Assembly: GCA_019637315.1 (NCBI GenBank)
Contig: JAHBVU010000010.1
Coordinates: forward strand, 1-64,000
Direction of reading: 5' to 3'
Source: Gemmatimonadales bacterium
GTDB taxonomy: Bacteria; Gemmatimonadota; Gemmatimonadetes; Gemmatimonadales; GWC2-71-9
Length of the DNA: 64,000 bases
How positions within the stretch are numbered: position 1 is the stretch's first letter; each line of letters opens with the position of its first letter. Below the pieces are notes generated by a model. It was given only the letters and a program-made list of their open reading frames with translations, did not search any database and was not told the origin of the DNA. The position numbers and the translations under genes are program-made. Positions 43,579 through 52,402 of the stretch are shown in pieces.

Positions 43579-45143
43579 GATCCTTGTGGTTGGCGGCGGT
43601 GCTGGCCGGGGTGTGCTCGCCACTGGTCGGGCAGGCACGCCCGCTGGCAGGGTTCGACGACTATGTGGCCAAGGCGCTGGCGGAGTGGCGGGTGCCAGGT
43701 GTGGCCATTGCGATCGTCCGGAATGACTCGGTCATTCTTGCCAAAGGGTATGGCGTCAAGCAGCTGGGCCGCCCGGATCCGGTCACGGCAGAGACCCTCT
43801 TCGAGATCGGGTCGACCAGCAAGGCCTTTTCCTCGGCGCTCGCCGCGATGCTGGTCGACGACGGGGTGCTCCGCTGGGACGATCCGATCCGTCATCACCT
43901 GCCCTGGTTCGAGCTGGCCGATCCGTACCTCAGCCAGCATGTCACGCTGCGGGATGCGTTTTCCCACCGGACCGGCGTGCTCGGCACCTACAACGGCGTG
44001 GTGACCTGGACCCGGGAGAAGGTCCTGCGCCAGCTGCGCTATCTGATGCCGGCAGTGCCGTTCCGCAGTCGCTACGAGTACAGCAACATCATGTACTCGG
44101 CGGCCGGTGAGGCAGTCGCGGCGGCCGCCGGCAAGCCCTGGGAGGATCTGCTCGCCGAGCGCATCCTGGGGCCGTTGGGGATGCGGCGGACCACGACGGA
44201 CATCAGCCGAATCTTCGACTCGACTCGTTTCGCGAAGTGTTTCTACTGTGCTCTGCCGGAGCGTCCGGTCACGCTGGCTGATGTTCGCAACGGTCATGAC
44301 GCGGCGCTGCCCCATCAGATGGTCGGCGACTCGGTGCGTCCGATTGCCTGGCAGAGCTACGACAACGCGGTGTCTGCGGGCTCGGTCATCTCGAATGCCA
44401 CGGATCTCGCTCAGTGGCTCCGTTTTCTGACGTCGGGCGGGGTCTACGATGGTCGGCGGTTGCTCCGCTCAGCAACCTTCGAGGCCATGCTGACGCCCCA
44501 GTCGGTGCTCTATCCATCGGGCTGGATTCAGCTGGTCGATTCCATCAGTCCCAGTACCCATTTCTGGTCCTATGGGCTCGGCTGGCGCCTCAATGATTAT
44601 CGAAGCCGGAAGATCGTCTGGCATACGGGCGGCATCGTCGGCTTTCTGGCGTATGTCGGCCTGGTACCGGAAGAGAACCTCGGGATTGCCGTGCTTTCGA
44701 ACGGAGACATGGGGTATGCCTGGCTGCCTCAGGCGCTGGCGTATCGGATCATCGACCAGCATCTCGGCGCGCCGGTGCGGGATTGGAGTCGCGAGGTCCT
44801 CGCGCTCCACGCGGTCGACCGGGCTCGGAGCCGAGACGCGGAGCGGGCGCTGCAGGCTCAGCGGGTTGCCGGGGCGGCGCCGAGCCGGCCGCTGGCGGCG
44901 TACGCGGGGCGGTATCGAAACGATCTGTTCGGTGCGGTTCACATCGTTGCGGGGCAGGGTGGCCTCGAGTTCCGGATTCCCGAGGGCGGGTACGGTGCGC
45001 TGGAGCCTTGGCACTACGATGTGTTCCGACTGCGCCTGTCGGGAACCTGGGCCGGCGGACAGTTCGCGACCTTCGCGATTGGCCGCGATGGGGCGGTGGC
45101 ATCGGTGGCCATCGATGGGATGGGGACCTTCCGGCGGGACTGA
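43575..45143 (+). CDS. Secreted serine hydrolase (S12) with C-terminal DUF3471-like domain
   Basis: A 522-residue exported enzyme. A signal peptide ends near PLVGQ (residue 20). The catalytic STSK is at 80-83, YSN is in YEYSNIMYSAAGE, and HTG in IVWHTGGIVGF. The C-terminal small domain (AAYAGRYRNDLFGAVHIV, WHYDVFRLRLSG) closes the protein. Two Cys within a four-residue unit (KCFYC) in an inserted loop near residue 218 may form a disulfide. The ATG overlaps the stop of the cytochrome gene (ATGA), tying it to the ArsC-like/cytochrome transcript. A paralogue of the genes at 24731 and 27472. Confidence 0.87.
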   Translation: MRSLWLAAVLAGVCSPLVGQARPLAGFDDYVAKALAEWRVPGVAIAIVRNDSVILAKGYGVKQLGRPDPVTAETLFEIGSTSKAFSSALAAMLVDDGVLRWDDPIRHHLPWFELADPYLSQHVTLRDAFSHRTGVLGTYNGVVTWTREKVLRQLRYLMPAVPFRSRYEYSNIMYSAAGEAVAAAAGKPWEDLLAERILGPLGMRRTTTDISRIFDSTRFAKCFYCALPERPVTLADVRNGHDAALPHQMVGDSVRPIAWQSYDNAVSAGSVISNATDLAQWLRFLTSGGVYDGRRLLRSATFEAMLTPQSVLYPSGWIQLVDSISPSTHFWSYGLGWRLNDYRSRKIVWHTGGIVGFLAYVGLVPEENLGIAVLSNGDMGYAWLPQALAYRIIDQHLGAPVRDWSREVLALHAVDRARSRDAERALQAQRVAGAAPSRPLAAYAGRYRNDLFGAVHIVAGQGGLEFRIPEGGYGALEPWHYDVFRLRLSGTWAGGQFATFAIGRDGAVASVAIDGMGTFRRD

Positions 45144-45168
45144 CCGAAAGCAGGTCCGGTCTATCGCG

Positions 45169-45192
45169 TTGGTCGCCCGACCAATAGATTGG
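45169..45192 (+). promoter_or_regulatory. Overlapping palindromes upstream of the GntR gene
   Basis: TTGGTCGCCCGACCAA (45169-45184) has seven-base arms around CC. CCAATAGATTGG (45181-45192) shares its last CCAA and forms a second symmetric element. They lie 26 bases after the serine hydrolase stop and 59 before the GntR start. They could terminate transcription or act as an operator. Confidence 0.4.
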
Positions 45193-45250
45193 CGCGCGAG
45201 TTCCCGATCCCCGCAGGGGACATCTATCGCCATGACTATAGGTGCTGCTG

Positions 45251-45961
45251 ATGTCGGTGTCGACGTTGGTTCCGGTCCGCCAGGACCGGGTCTGGGAAGT
45301 GTACCAGCAGGTCAGGGACCTGATCGTTCGCGGCAAAGTAGCGCCGGGGTTCCGGCTCACCGAGGCTGATCTCACCTCGCGGTTCGGAGTCAGTCGCACC
45401 TCGGTCCGGGCTGCGCTTCAGCGGCTCGAGCAAGAGGGCTACATCACGGCGCTCCGGGAGGGCCGGCGTAGCCGCCTCATGGTGGCCCCGCTCACCCAGG
45501 ACGATGCACGCGAGCTTTTCGCGATGGTGGCGGAAATCGAGGGGCTGGCAGCCGAGCGGGCGGCGAGCCTTCCGACTAGACCACGGAACGCATTGGTCTA
45601 CACTCTGAACGAACTCAACAGTCAGTATCAGCGGGTCGCCAGCGCTGCTGATGGCGACGGTGACGAGCTGTTCGAGCTCGACACCCGGTTTCATCGAGCC
45701 TATGTCGAGGCGGCAGCGGGTCCTCGGTTGCGGTCTCTCCACGACGCGATCAAGCCGCAGATCGAACGCTACATCCGGATCTATCAGACGGCCCTGCACG
45801 ATGCGATACAGACTTCCATCGTCGAGCACGCCCTGATCGTCTCCGAGATTTCCTCAGGCAAGGGGCAGCGAGCGCAAGCGGCAGTTCGGACCAATTGGCG
45901 GAACGCAGCGGTACGTTTGCAGGCCGTGATCGGAGCGCGCGGCGAGGCGGGCAATTGGTAG
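45251..45961 (+). CDS. GntR-family transcriptional regulator (FCD/FadR subfamily)
   Basis: A 236-residue regulator. The N-terminal winged helix (residues about 10-75: VYQQVRDLIVRGKVAPGFRLTEADLTSRFGVSRTSVRAALQRLEQEGYI) is followed by an all-helical FCD effector domain (ARELFAMVAEIEGLAAERAA, LFELDTRFHRAYVEAAAGPRL, VEHALIVSEI). The FCD histidines that would bind a metal or organic acid are mostly kept (FHRA, EHALI). GTG 45242 is in frame; ATG 45251 is preferred. It lies 227 bases before SusC on the same strand, and a TGTATACA palindrome lies in between. It may control the SusC/SusD genes and itself. Confidence 0.86.
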   Translation: MSVSTLVPVRQDRVWEVYQQVRDLIVRGKVAPGFRLTEADLTSRFGVSRTSVRAALQRLEQEGYITALREGRRSRLMVAPLTQDDARELFAMVAEIEGLAAERAASLPTRPRNALVYTLNELNSQYQRVASAADGDGDELFELDTRFHRAYVEAAAGPRLRSLHDAIKPQIERYIRIYQTALHDAIQTSIVEHALIVSEISSGKGQRAQAAVRTNWRNAAVRLQAVIGARGEAGNW

Positions 45962-45967
45962 CTCCAG

Positions 45968-45990
45968 GAAACTCCTGAGGGAGGGGTTTC
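45968..45990 (+). terminator. Weak hairpin after the GntR gene
   Basis: GAAACTCC (45968-45975) can pair with GGGGTTTC (45983-45990), with one G-T pair and a seven-base loop. No T-run follows. It lies seven bases after the GntR stop; any terminator function is uncertain. Confidence 0.3.
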
Positions 45991-46064
45991 GTAGGGCGCG
46001 AATCCAGTGTTCCATCTTGCATTTCGGGCTCGCGCTGCGTATGATGACAACTCGTCCGACAACA

Positions 46065-46074
46065 ATGTATACAA
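46065..46074 (+). promoter_or_regulatory. TGTATACA palindrome upstream of susC, candidate GntR operator
   Basis: ATGTATACAA (46065-46074) contains the perfect eight-base palindrome TGTATACA, also the core of the element at 24683-24692. It lies between the GntR gene and the SusC start (115 bases upstream of it), a suitable position to control SusC/SusD transcription. Binding by the adjacent regulator is inferred from position and symmetry. Confidence 0.45.
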
Positions 46075-46188
46075 AGCCGAGTACCGAACTGGTCACCGTT
46101 CGTCGCAGGAAATCCAGCTTTTAGTCCCGCGCCGCGTGGGCTCGCGTCGCGTGAGATCGTGTCTTAGCCCCCAGACCCGGAGAAGCGT

Positions 46189-49155
46189 ATGAGGTTGAGG
46201 AAACTCCTCGGAGCCGTCGTGGCGTGTATGGCGCTCACGGCCGGTGGGTTGGCAGCACAGGACGTGAGCGGCATCGTCGTCGATAGCCGTTCCGGCCGAG
46301 CACTCGAGGGCGCGCGCGTGGCCGTCGAGGGTGCAGCAGGCAGGGAAGTCCGCAGCAACAACGCCGGTCGGTTTACCCTGACTGGTCTCTCCGGGTCGGA
46401 AGTGACGCTCCGGGTCACCATGATCGGCTACAGCCCGCGAACGCAGACCGCACGCGTCGGCGCCAACGACGTCCGCATTCTGCTGACCGAGCAGGCCATC
46501 AACCTCGGCGAGCTCGTCGTGACCGGTACGCCGGAAGCGGTGGAGCGCCGGACCCTCGGCAATGCCACGGCGACGGTGCATGCCGCCGACCAGCAGGCCT
46601 TTGCGCCGGTGCCGGACATCTCGAACCTGATCAACAGCCGTGCGCCTGGCGTCATGGTCATTCCGGGCACGGGCCAGGTCGGCGCCGGTCCGCAGATCCG
46701 GATCCGGGGTGTCAACAGCTTCAGCTTGAACGGCAACCCGCTGATTTACGTCGACGGCGCCCGGGTCAACAACTCGGTGGCCCAGGGTATCTCGGTGCAG
46801 GGCTTCGGCTCGGGTATTTCGAGCCGGCTCAATGACATCGACCCCGATCAGATCGAAAGCATCGAAATCATCAAGGGCCCGGCAGCGGCGACCCTGTACG
46901 GCACCGAAGCCACCAATGGTGTGATCCAGATCATCACCAAGCGCGGCAAGCAGGGTGCCAAGCCGGTCATCGGCTTCCAGACCCGTCAGGGCACCAACTG
47001 GTTCATGAATCCGGAAGGCCGGATCGTGCAGCCGGTGTCGCTCATCAACGGAGTCGAGACCTACTGGAACCCGGTTCGTCAGGAGGACGAGCGCTACGCC
47101 CGCCTCAAGAACAACCCGGACTCCATGGCCGCGCCGCTCTTCAAGAACGGCTACCTGATGGGCTACGGCGCCAACATCAGCGGTGGCACCGACGCCGTCC
47201 GGTATTTCGCGGGCACCACGTTCGACGCCGACAACGGCATCGAGCCGACCAACAACCAGCGCCGTCTCACGACGAACCTCAACCTGTCGATCAGCGGCGG
47301 CGAGAAGTTCGATGTGCAGACCAGCTTTGGCTTCGTCAAGAACAAGGTCAATCAGGCCTTCGAGGCGGGCGCCGGCGGCATCTGGTTCTCGACCATCTTC
47401 GGCGACCCGAACCTGGTTAACACCCCGCGGCGTGGCTTCAACGGTGCTCCGCCGGAGTACCAGTGGGGCTTCCGTCAGGCGGTGCTGTCGATCAACCGGT
47501 TCACGGGCAGCGTGACGTTGAACCACCGGCCGACGTCGTGGCTCAGCCACAAGCTGACCGTCGGGCTCGACCAGACCGACCAGGCCTCGGAGCAGCTGAA
47601 CCGGTATCTCCGTCCCGAGTGGGTTCAGTTCAACCCGGGCGTTGGACGGCTTGGCCTCAAGTACAAGCAGCGGAATACCACCAACCTGACGACCTTCGAC
47701 TACAGCGCCACGGCCCGCTGGTCGATCTCGGACAAGATCGCGTCGACGACGTCGGCTGGTGCGCAGTACTACCGCCGTCGGGATGACGTGCTCTGGGGCC
47801 AGGGTGAGCAGTTCCCGGCGCCGGGCCTCGAGGCGGTTGCCGCGGCCTCCGTCTTCTCGGCCTCCGAGTCCTTCGTCGAGAACGCCACGCTGGGCAGCTA
47901 CTTCCAGCAGCAGTTCGGCTTCAACGACCGCCTGTACGTTACCGGCGCGGTCCGCGTCGACAACAACAGCGCTTTCGGCGACAATTTCACGCTGATCGCG
48001 TATCCGAAGGTCAGCCTGTCGTACATCGCCAAGGAAAATGGTGAGGGCTTCGTCAACACCCTGAAGCTCCGCGGCGCCTACGGCCAGGCGGGTCAGCAGC
48101 CGGCCGCATTCTCGGCGGTGCGTAGCTGGCAGGCCGTGGTCGGTGGTAACGGTTCGGCCGCAGCCATCCCGCAGTTCGTCGGTAACCCGGACCTCAAGCC
48201 GGAACGGGCCGAAGAGTTCGAAGTCGGCGCCGATGCCGGCCTCCTGAACGACCGGCTGGGCTTCTCGGTCACGGGCTTCTACAAGAAGACCCGCGACGCG
48301 ATTCTGCAGAAGTCGCTGGCGCCGTCGCTGGGCTACACGGGGGCGCAGTTCATCAACGTCGGCGCCATCAAGAACCAGGGCATCGAAGTCGAGGTCTACG
48401 GCACCCCGATTCAGAAGCAGAACTTTGCCCTCGACCTGCGCTTCTCGCTGGCGACCAACGACAACGAGATCCTGGCCCTCGGCAACCGGCCCGATGGCAC
48501 CCCGATCACGACCCTGGGTAATGGTCAGCCGACCGTCGGCAAGCCGGTCGATGCCTACTGGGCGCGCCGCGTGGTCCAGGCCGAGCTCAATGCTGCTGGT
48601 CAGGCCATCAACGTGCTCTGCGACGACGGTAACGGTGGCGGCTTGCCGTGCGGTTCGGCGCCGTTCGTGCTGATGGGCCGCTACGATCCGAAGCTCGAAG
48701 GCGCCTTCAGCGCCACGGCCACGCTCTGGAACCGGCTCCGGGTCTATGGCCTGGCCGACTTCAAGCAGGGTAACAAGCACCTCGACAACAACCGCCGCGC
48801 GCTTTGCCAGGTCTTCTTCCGCTGCGTCGAGAACGTTCGGCCGCACGACTTCGATCCGAAGGTCGTTGCCGAGATCCAGACCGGCGGTACCGCGACGTCG
48901 TTCGTCGCGAGCGATGCCAGCTTCATCAAGCTCCGCGAACTCTCGCTGGCGTACTCGATGCCGCGGTCGGTCGCGCGCTGGTTCCGGGCGACGGATGGCA
49001 CCTTCGCCCTCACGGCCCGGAACCTCCACACCTGGACCGGTTACAGCGGGCTCGATCCGGAAGCGTACTTTGTGACGCAGCAGTTCGTCCGCCTCGAGCA
49101 GGATCAGACGCCTCAGCTTGCGTCGCTGAACTTCTCGATCAACCTGACTTTCTGA
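46189..49155 (+). CDS. SusC/RagA-type TonB-linked outer-membrane receptor
   Basis: A 988-residue outer-membrane importer. The signal peptide ends near GLAAQ (residue 24). A carboxypeptidase-regulatory-like beta domain (VSGIVVDSRSGRALEGARVAVEG) follows at about 25-105. The TonB plug runs to about 240 (ISNLINSRAPGVMVIPGTGQVG, ESIEIIKGPAAATLYGTEATNGVIQIITKRGK), and the rest is a 22-strand barrel. The protein ends in Phe after an amphipathic strand (LNFSINLTF), the expected BAM signal. With the SusD lipoprotein gene 31 bases downstream, it forms a nutrient uptake pair. No glycosidase adjoins it, so peptide or another oligomer may be the substrate. Confidence 0.93.
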   Translation: MRLRKLLGAVVACMALTAGGLAAQDVSGIVVDSRSGRALEGARVAVEGAAGREVRSNNAGRFTLTGLSGSEVTLRVTMIGYSPRTQTARVGANDVRILLTEQAINLGELVVTGTPEAVERRTLGNATATVHAADQQAFAPVPDISNLINSRAPGVMVIPGTGQVGAGPQIRIRGVNSFSLNGNPLIYVDGARVNNSVAQGISVQGFGSGISSRLNDIDPDQIESIEIIKGPAAATLYGTEATNGVIQIITKRGKQGAKPVIGFQTRQGTNWFMNPEGRIVQPVSLINGVETYWNPVRQEDERYARLKNNPDSMAAPLFKNGYLMGYGANISGGTDAVRYFAGTTFDADNGIEPTNNQRRLTTNLNLSISGGEKFDVQTSFGFVKNKVNQAFEAGAGGIWFSTIFGDPNLVNTPRRGFNGAPPEYQWGFRQAVLSINRFTGSVTLNHRPTSWLSHKLTVGLDQTDQASEQLNRYLRPEWVQFNPGVGRLGLKYKQRNTTNLTTFDYSATARWSISDKIASTTSAGAQYYRRRDDVLWGQGEQFPAPGLEAVAAASVFSASESFVENATLGSYFQQQFGFNDRLYVTGAVRVDNNSAFGDNFTLIAYPKVSLSYIAKENGEGFVNTLKLRGAYGQAGQQPAAFSAVRSWQAVVGGNGSAAAIPQFVGNPDLKPERAEEFEVGADAGLLNDRLGFSVTGFYKKTRDAILQKSLAPSLGYTGAQFINVGAIKNQGIEVEVYGTPIQKQNFALDLRFSLATNDNEILALGNRPDGTPITTLGNGQPTVGKPVDAYWARRVVQAELNAAGQAINVLCDDGNGGGLPCGSAPFVLMGRYDPKLEGAFSATATLWNRLRVYGLADFKQGNKHLDNNRRALCQVFFRCVENVRPHDFDPKVVAEIQTGGTATSFVASDASFIKLRELSLAYSMPRSVARWFRATDGTFALTARNLHTWTGYSGLDPEAYFVTQQFVRLEQDQTPQLASLNFSINLTF

Positions 49156-49186
49156 CCTGGGCCTGAGACGAGGAACTGAGATTCTC

Positions 49187-50539
49187 ATGCAGACTATGGT
49201 TTCTAAATTGATGCATCGGGGGGCCCGGGCGGTTGCTCCGGTTGTGCTCCTCTTCGGTGCGGCGGGTTGTAGTGACCTGCTCGACCAAGCCGCTCCGACG
49301 CGAATCCTCGAGACGACTCTCGAGGGTCCGGCCGCGGCGTCGCTGGTGGTTGACGGCGCGCAGGCCGCCTTCGGTTGCGCCTTCCAGGCCTACATCACGG
49401 GCATGGGCCTGATCACCGACGAGCTCGAAGACACCCAGCTCGCCGCGGCGGGCTGGGACTGGGACCGGCGGTCCATGCTGCAGTCCGGCGGCAACTACGC
49501 CACCGCAGCCTGCGACGGCGGTCAGCAGTTCGGCGTCTATGCGCCGATGCAGACCGCGCGGTTCACGGCCAACCTGGGCGTAACCAATCTGGCTCAGTAC
49601 ACCGATGCGCAGGTTGCCGGTCGGACCGCCCTGATGGCCCGCTCGGCACTGCTCGGTGGCTATGCCACGCTGCTCCTGGGCGAGGGCTTCTGCTCCATGG
49701 CCCTGGACGGTGGTCCGCAATTGACGCCGGCGCAGGTATTTACCGCTGCGGAAGCGAAGTTCACCGAGGCGATTACCCATGCGACCGCGGCAAACAACGC
49801 CTCGCTGCTCAACGCGGCCCGGGTTGGGCGCGCCCGGACCCGGCTCAACCTGGCCAAGCTGCCGGGGCAGGCTGTGGTCAACGCGAGGCTGACCGAAGCG
49901 CGCGCCGACGCGGCGGCCGTACCGGCCGGGTTCGTGTACAACATTCCGTATGCGACCAACACCTCGTACTCCCGGAATATGATCTTCGTCCGGAACCAGG
50001 AATCACGCCTCTATGGTGTGGCTCCCCGGTACCAGGCGATGACGTTCGCCGGGCAGCCTGACCCGCGCGTGGTCGTCGATCCAGGTTCGATCGGACAGGA
50101 CAACCTCACGCCGAGTGTGTACATCGCGCGGAAGTACAACTCGCAGGCGGCCCCGATTGCGCTCGCGAAGTACCAGGAAGCTCAGCTGATCATGGCTGAG
50201 GCCGACTATCACCTGGTTGGGCCGAGCGCGGCCGTGGCCTACATCAACGCGCTGCATACCGCGGTCGGGCTGCCGCCTTTCAACAGCACAGACGCGACGG
50301 AGATTCTGAATCAGTTGATCGACGAGCGGTCGCGTGCGTTGTTCCTCGAGAGTCAGCGCGGCTACGACGTCAACCGGTTCAACCTTCCGTTCAATCCGCC
50401 GGCTGGTGCCACGTTCCAGGAGCCGCAGCCGCGGATCGGCGGCGGCGCGCCTGCCAACCGTCCGAAGGGTGGCGTGTACGGCACGGTGCGCTGCATGCCG
50501 TTGCCTGACGTCGAGCGGAACAACAACACGAACTTCTGA
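49187..50539 (+). CDS. SusD/RagB-type outer-membrane lipoprotein
   Basis: A 450-residue surface lipoprotein. The lipobox is LFGAAGC (Cys near residue 28) followed by SDLLDQ. The mature part is mostly helical with TPR-like pairs (RTALMARSALLGGYATLLLGEGFC, FTAAEAKFTEAITHATAANN), then the SusD C-terminal region with KYQEAQLIMAEADYHLVG and LIDERSRALFLESQRGYDVNRF, which are typical. It captures the substrate for the SusC channel. It follows susC by 31 bases and is followed by a strong hairpin terminator at 50586. The N-terminal region before the lipobox is longer than usual, with Met codons at 49187, 49196 and 49211; the start is uncertain by a few codons. Confidence 0.9.
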   Translation: MQTMVSKLMHRGARAVAPVVLLFGAAGCSDLLDQAAPTRILETTLEGPAAASLVVDGAQAAFGCAFQAYITGMGLITDELEDTQLAAAGWDWDRRSMLQSGGNYATAACDGGQQFGVYAPMQTARFTANLGVTNLAQYTDAQVAGRTALMARSALLGGYATLLLGEGFCSMALDGGPQLTPAQVFTAAEAKFTEAITHATAANNASLLNAARVGRARTRLNLAKLPGQAVVNARLTEARADAAAVPAGFVYNIPYATNTSYSRNMIFVRNQESRLYGVAPRYQAMTFAGQPDPRVVVDPGSIGQDNLTPSVYIARKYNSQAAPIALAKYQEAQLIMAEADYHLVGPSAAVAYINALHTAVGLPPFNSTDATEILNQLIDERSRALFLESQRGYDVNRFNLPFNPPAGATFQEPQPRIGGGAPANRPKGGVYGTVRCMPLPDVERNNNTNF

Positions 50540-50585
50540 TCGGCATACGCATCGAGCGTAGGCGGTTCAGGCAGATGATGCAAGG

Positions 50586-50613
50586 GAGGGGCGGATCTCA
50601 CGATCCGCCCCTC
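50586..50613 (+). terminator. Bidirectional terminator hairpin after susD
   Basis: A perfect 12-base stem, 50586-50597 with 50602-50613, loop TCAC, followed by TCATTATT. It lies between the convergent SusD (stop 50539) and serine hydrolase (stop 50648) genes. Confidence 0.85.
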
Positions 50614-50647
50614 TCATTATTGGCTCCCTCGAAAGCCGCCCTGTTCG

Positions 50648-52267
50648 CTACGGCACCTTGTTGAAACGAACCCCAAGGGCTCGGCCGGCGTAAACTTTGA
50701 GGCCCGTCACATTGCCGCGGCGGTCGCGAACAAAGCGGACCGTCCGGCCGCCGCCTACCGTAAACCCATCCCGATAGGCGGGGCGGAGCGGCAGGGTGCC
50801 CGCGCGTCGGATCGTCAGGGTCAAAGCCCCCGTTGAGTCCAACGCGACCTCGTGCGTAATCTCGAGTTCCGGGCTGTGGTAGCGACCGACGTAATCGCTG
50901 GCGCGAACTGGCCCCGGTTCTTCGTCACGTGCGAAATGTCCCCAGCCGTCCTGCGGCCGTTCCAGCCGCCAGGCGGATCCAGCGGCAACGAAGCGCAGCT
51001 CCCCCGCGTTGGCATTCCAGAAGCGCCGGTCGCCGAGGTGGATCAGCCGGCCGCCCGGGGCCGCGGTGAGTCCGTCGCCGGTGACGGTGATACGGACGAT
51101 CCCATCGTTGGTAGAGTCCCGATAAACCCCCGCAAGCGGTTCCAGGTCTGCCCGGCTGATCGCAACCGGCGCCGAGGGCGCCTGGCGACCGGCAGGAAGA
51201 TTCAACAGGCTGCCTGCAATCCTGTTACTCAGGTCGTTCGGGTTGGCCTGGGCTGCGTTGCAGAAGACGGCAATCGACAGCTGTCGATCCGGCCAGCGCG
51301 CAAGGTGGGTGCGATAGCCGGCTGTGGCGCCGCCGTGGCTGACCATCCGGGTGCCTCGGAAATCGTCGACGCTCAGGCCGAGGGCGTAGCGAATCGTGGT
51401 GCCGTCGGTCAGGGTCGGAGGCGTTTCGAGCAGCCGAACCAGCTCGGTCCCGCCCGGAATGGTGCCTTTGGTGAGCGCCTCGTTCCAGCGCAGCATGTCT
51501 TCGACGGTCGTGAGGAGGCCGCCATTGCCGTGCACCATCGTGAAGGGCATGTCCTGCACCCAGACGTTGCCCTCGCGGGAGTACGCGGTGGCTCGATCCG
51601 GCACGACCCGCCGGTAGTCGTCGCGCCACTGCGTCTGCGTCATACCGAGCGGCGCGAAGAACTCGCGCTCCGAAAAGCGGGCAAACGGTTCGCCGAGGAC
51701 CCGCTCCATGATGATGGCAGAGAGGACGTACCCCATGTTGCTGTAGAGGAAACGGCTCCCGGGGGTGAAGTTGAGGTCCTCCTGACGTGACGCGAGATCG
51801 AGGATCCAGGGCAGGGTGTGGACCGCCTGACCCGGTCCCATCCCCTGAAGGCCGAGCAGGGCCCATTGGTCACGCAGCCCGCTGGTATGGTTGAAAAGCT
51901 GCCGGATGGTAATTCTGGTGCCGAAGTCCTTGAGCTCTGGCAGGTACTTGCGGATGTCGTCGTCGAGGCTCAACCGACCGCGGATGTGCAGTAACGCCGC
52001 CGCCGCGGTGGTGAACTGCTTGGCCACCGATCCTGACTCAACGATCGAGTTGGGCCGAAGCGCAATCCCATACTCGAGGTTGGCCATCCCGTAGGAGCGG
52101 GTAGTGCGTTGCCCGTTGAAGTCGACCCCGACCGTACAGCCTGGGCCGGAGGTGCTGTTCCATTCGCGAAAGGTCGAGTCGAGCAGTGCGGCCGTTTGGG
52201 CGCTGAGTGGCACTGCTGCCGCAGCAGCAACCACCGCAAGCACGGCTGCCTTGGTAACGTGAGACAT
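50648..52267 (-). CDS. Secreted serine hydrolase (S12) with C-terminal beta domains
   Basis: A 539-residue exported enzyme. A signal peptide ends at PLSAQ (residue 24), SVAK is at 80-83, YSN is in FLYSNMGYVLSAI and HGG in MVSHGGATAGYRTHLA. About 180 C-terminal residues form beta-rich units (EPLAGVYRDSTNDGIVRI, SDYVGRYHSPELEIT) like those of the genes at 8877 and 54536. PGCTVGV near residue 42 is shared with both. It probably acts on D-residue peptides in the periplasm. It is the only S12 gene of the window on the minus strand and is convergent with susD across a shared terminator. Confidence 0.87.
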   Translation of the reverse strand: MSHVTKAAVLAVVAAAAAVPLSAQTAALLDSTFREWNSTSGPGCTVGVDFNGQRTTRSYGMANLEYGIALRPNSIVESGSVAKQFTTAAAALLHIRGRLSLDDDIRKYLPELKDFGTRITIRQLFNHTSGLRDQWALLGLQGMGPGQAVHTLPWILDLASRQEDLNFTPGSRFLYSNMGYVLSAIIMERVLGEPFARFSEREFFAPLGMTQTQWRDDYRRVVPDRATAYSREGNVWVQDMPFTMVHGNGGLLTTVEDMLRWNEALTKGTIPGGTELVRLLETPPTLTDGTTIRYALGLSVDDFRGTRMVSHGGATAGYRTHLARWPDRQLSIAVFCNAAQANPNDLSNRIAGSLLNLPAGRQAPSAPVAISRADLEPLAGVYRDSTNDGIVRITVTGDGLTAAPGGRLIHLGDRRFWNANAGELRFVAAGSAWRLERPQDGWGHFARDEEPGPVRASDYVGRYHSPELEITHEVALDSTGALTLTIRRAGTLPLRPAYRDGFTVGGGRTVRFVRDRRGNVTGLKVYAGRALGVRFNKVP

Positions 52268-52402
52268 TGGGCATCCAGGAAGAAGAGTCTTCCAAAGATG
52301 TCCGAATGAATCAGGCTGTGCCAGCGCGCCGGGTCAGGCGGGTGCTGGGTCAAACGGACCCAGCACCGGTCAGGCGTAGTGCGTATTACCCCCACGGCCG
52401 GG

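Noticed and set aside
46093-49188. A 1031-codon minus-strand gene opposite susC
   Set aside because: It is a mirror-frame shadow of susC, rich in Arg, Asp, Val and Gly, without any domain, despite its striking length.
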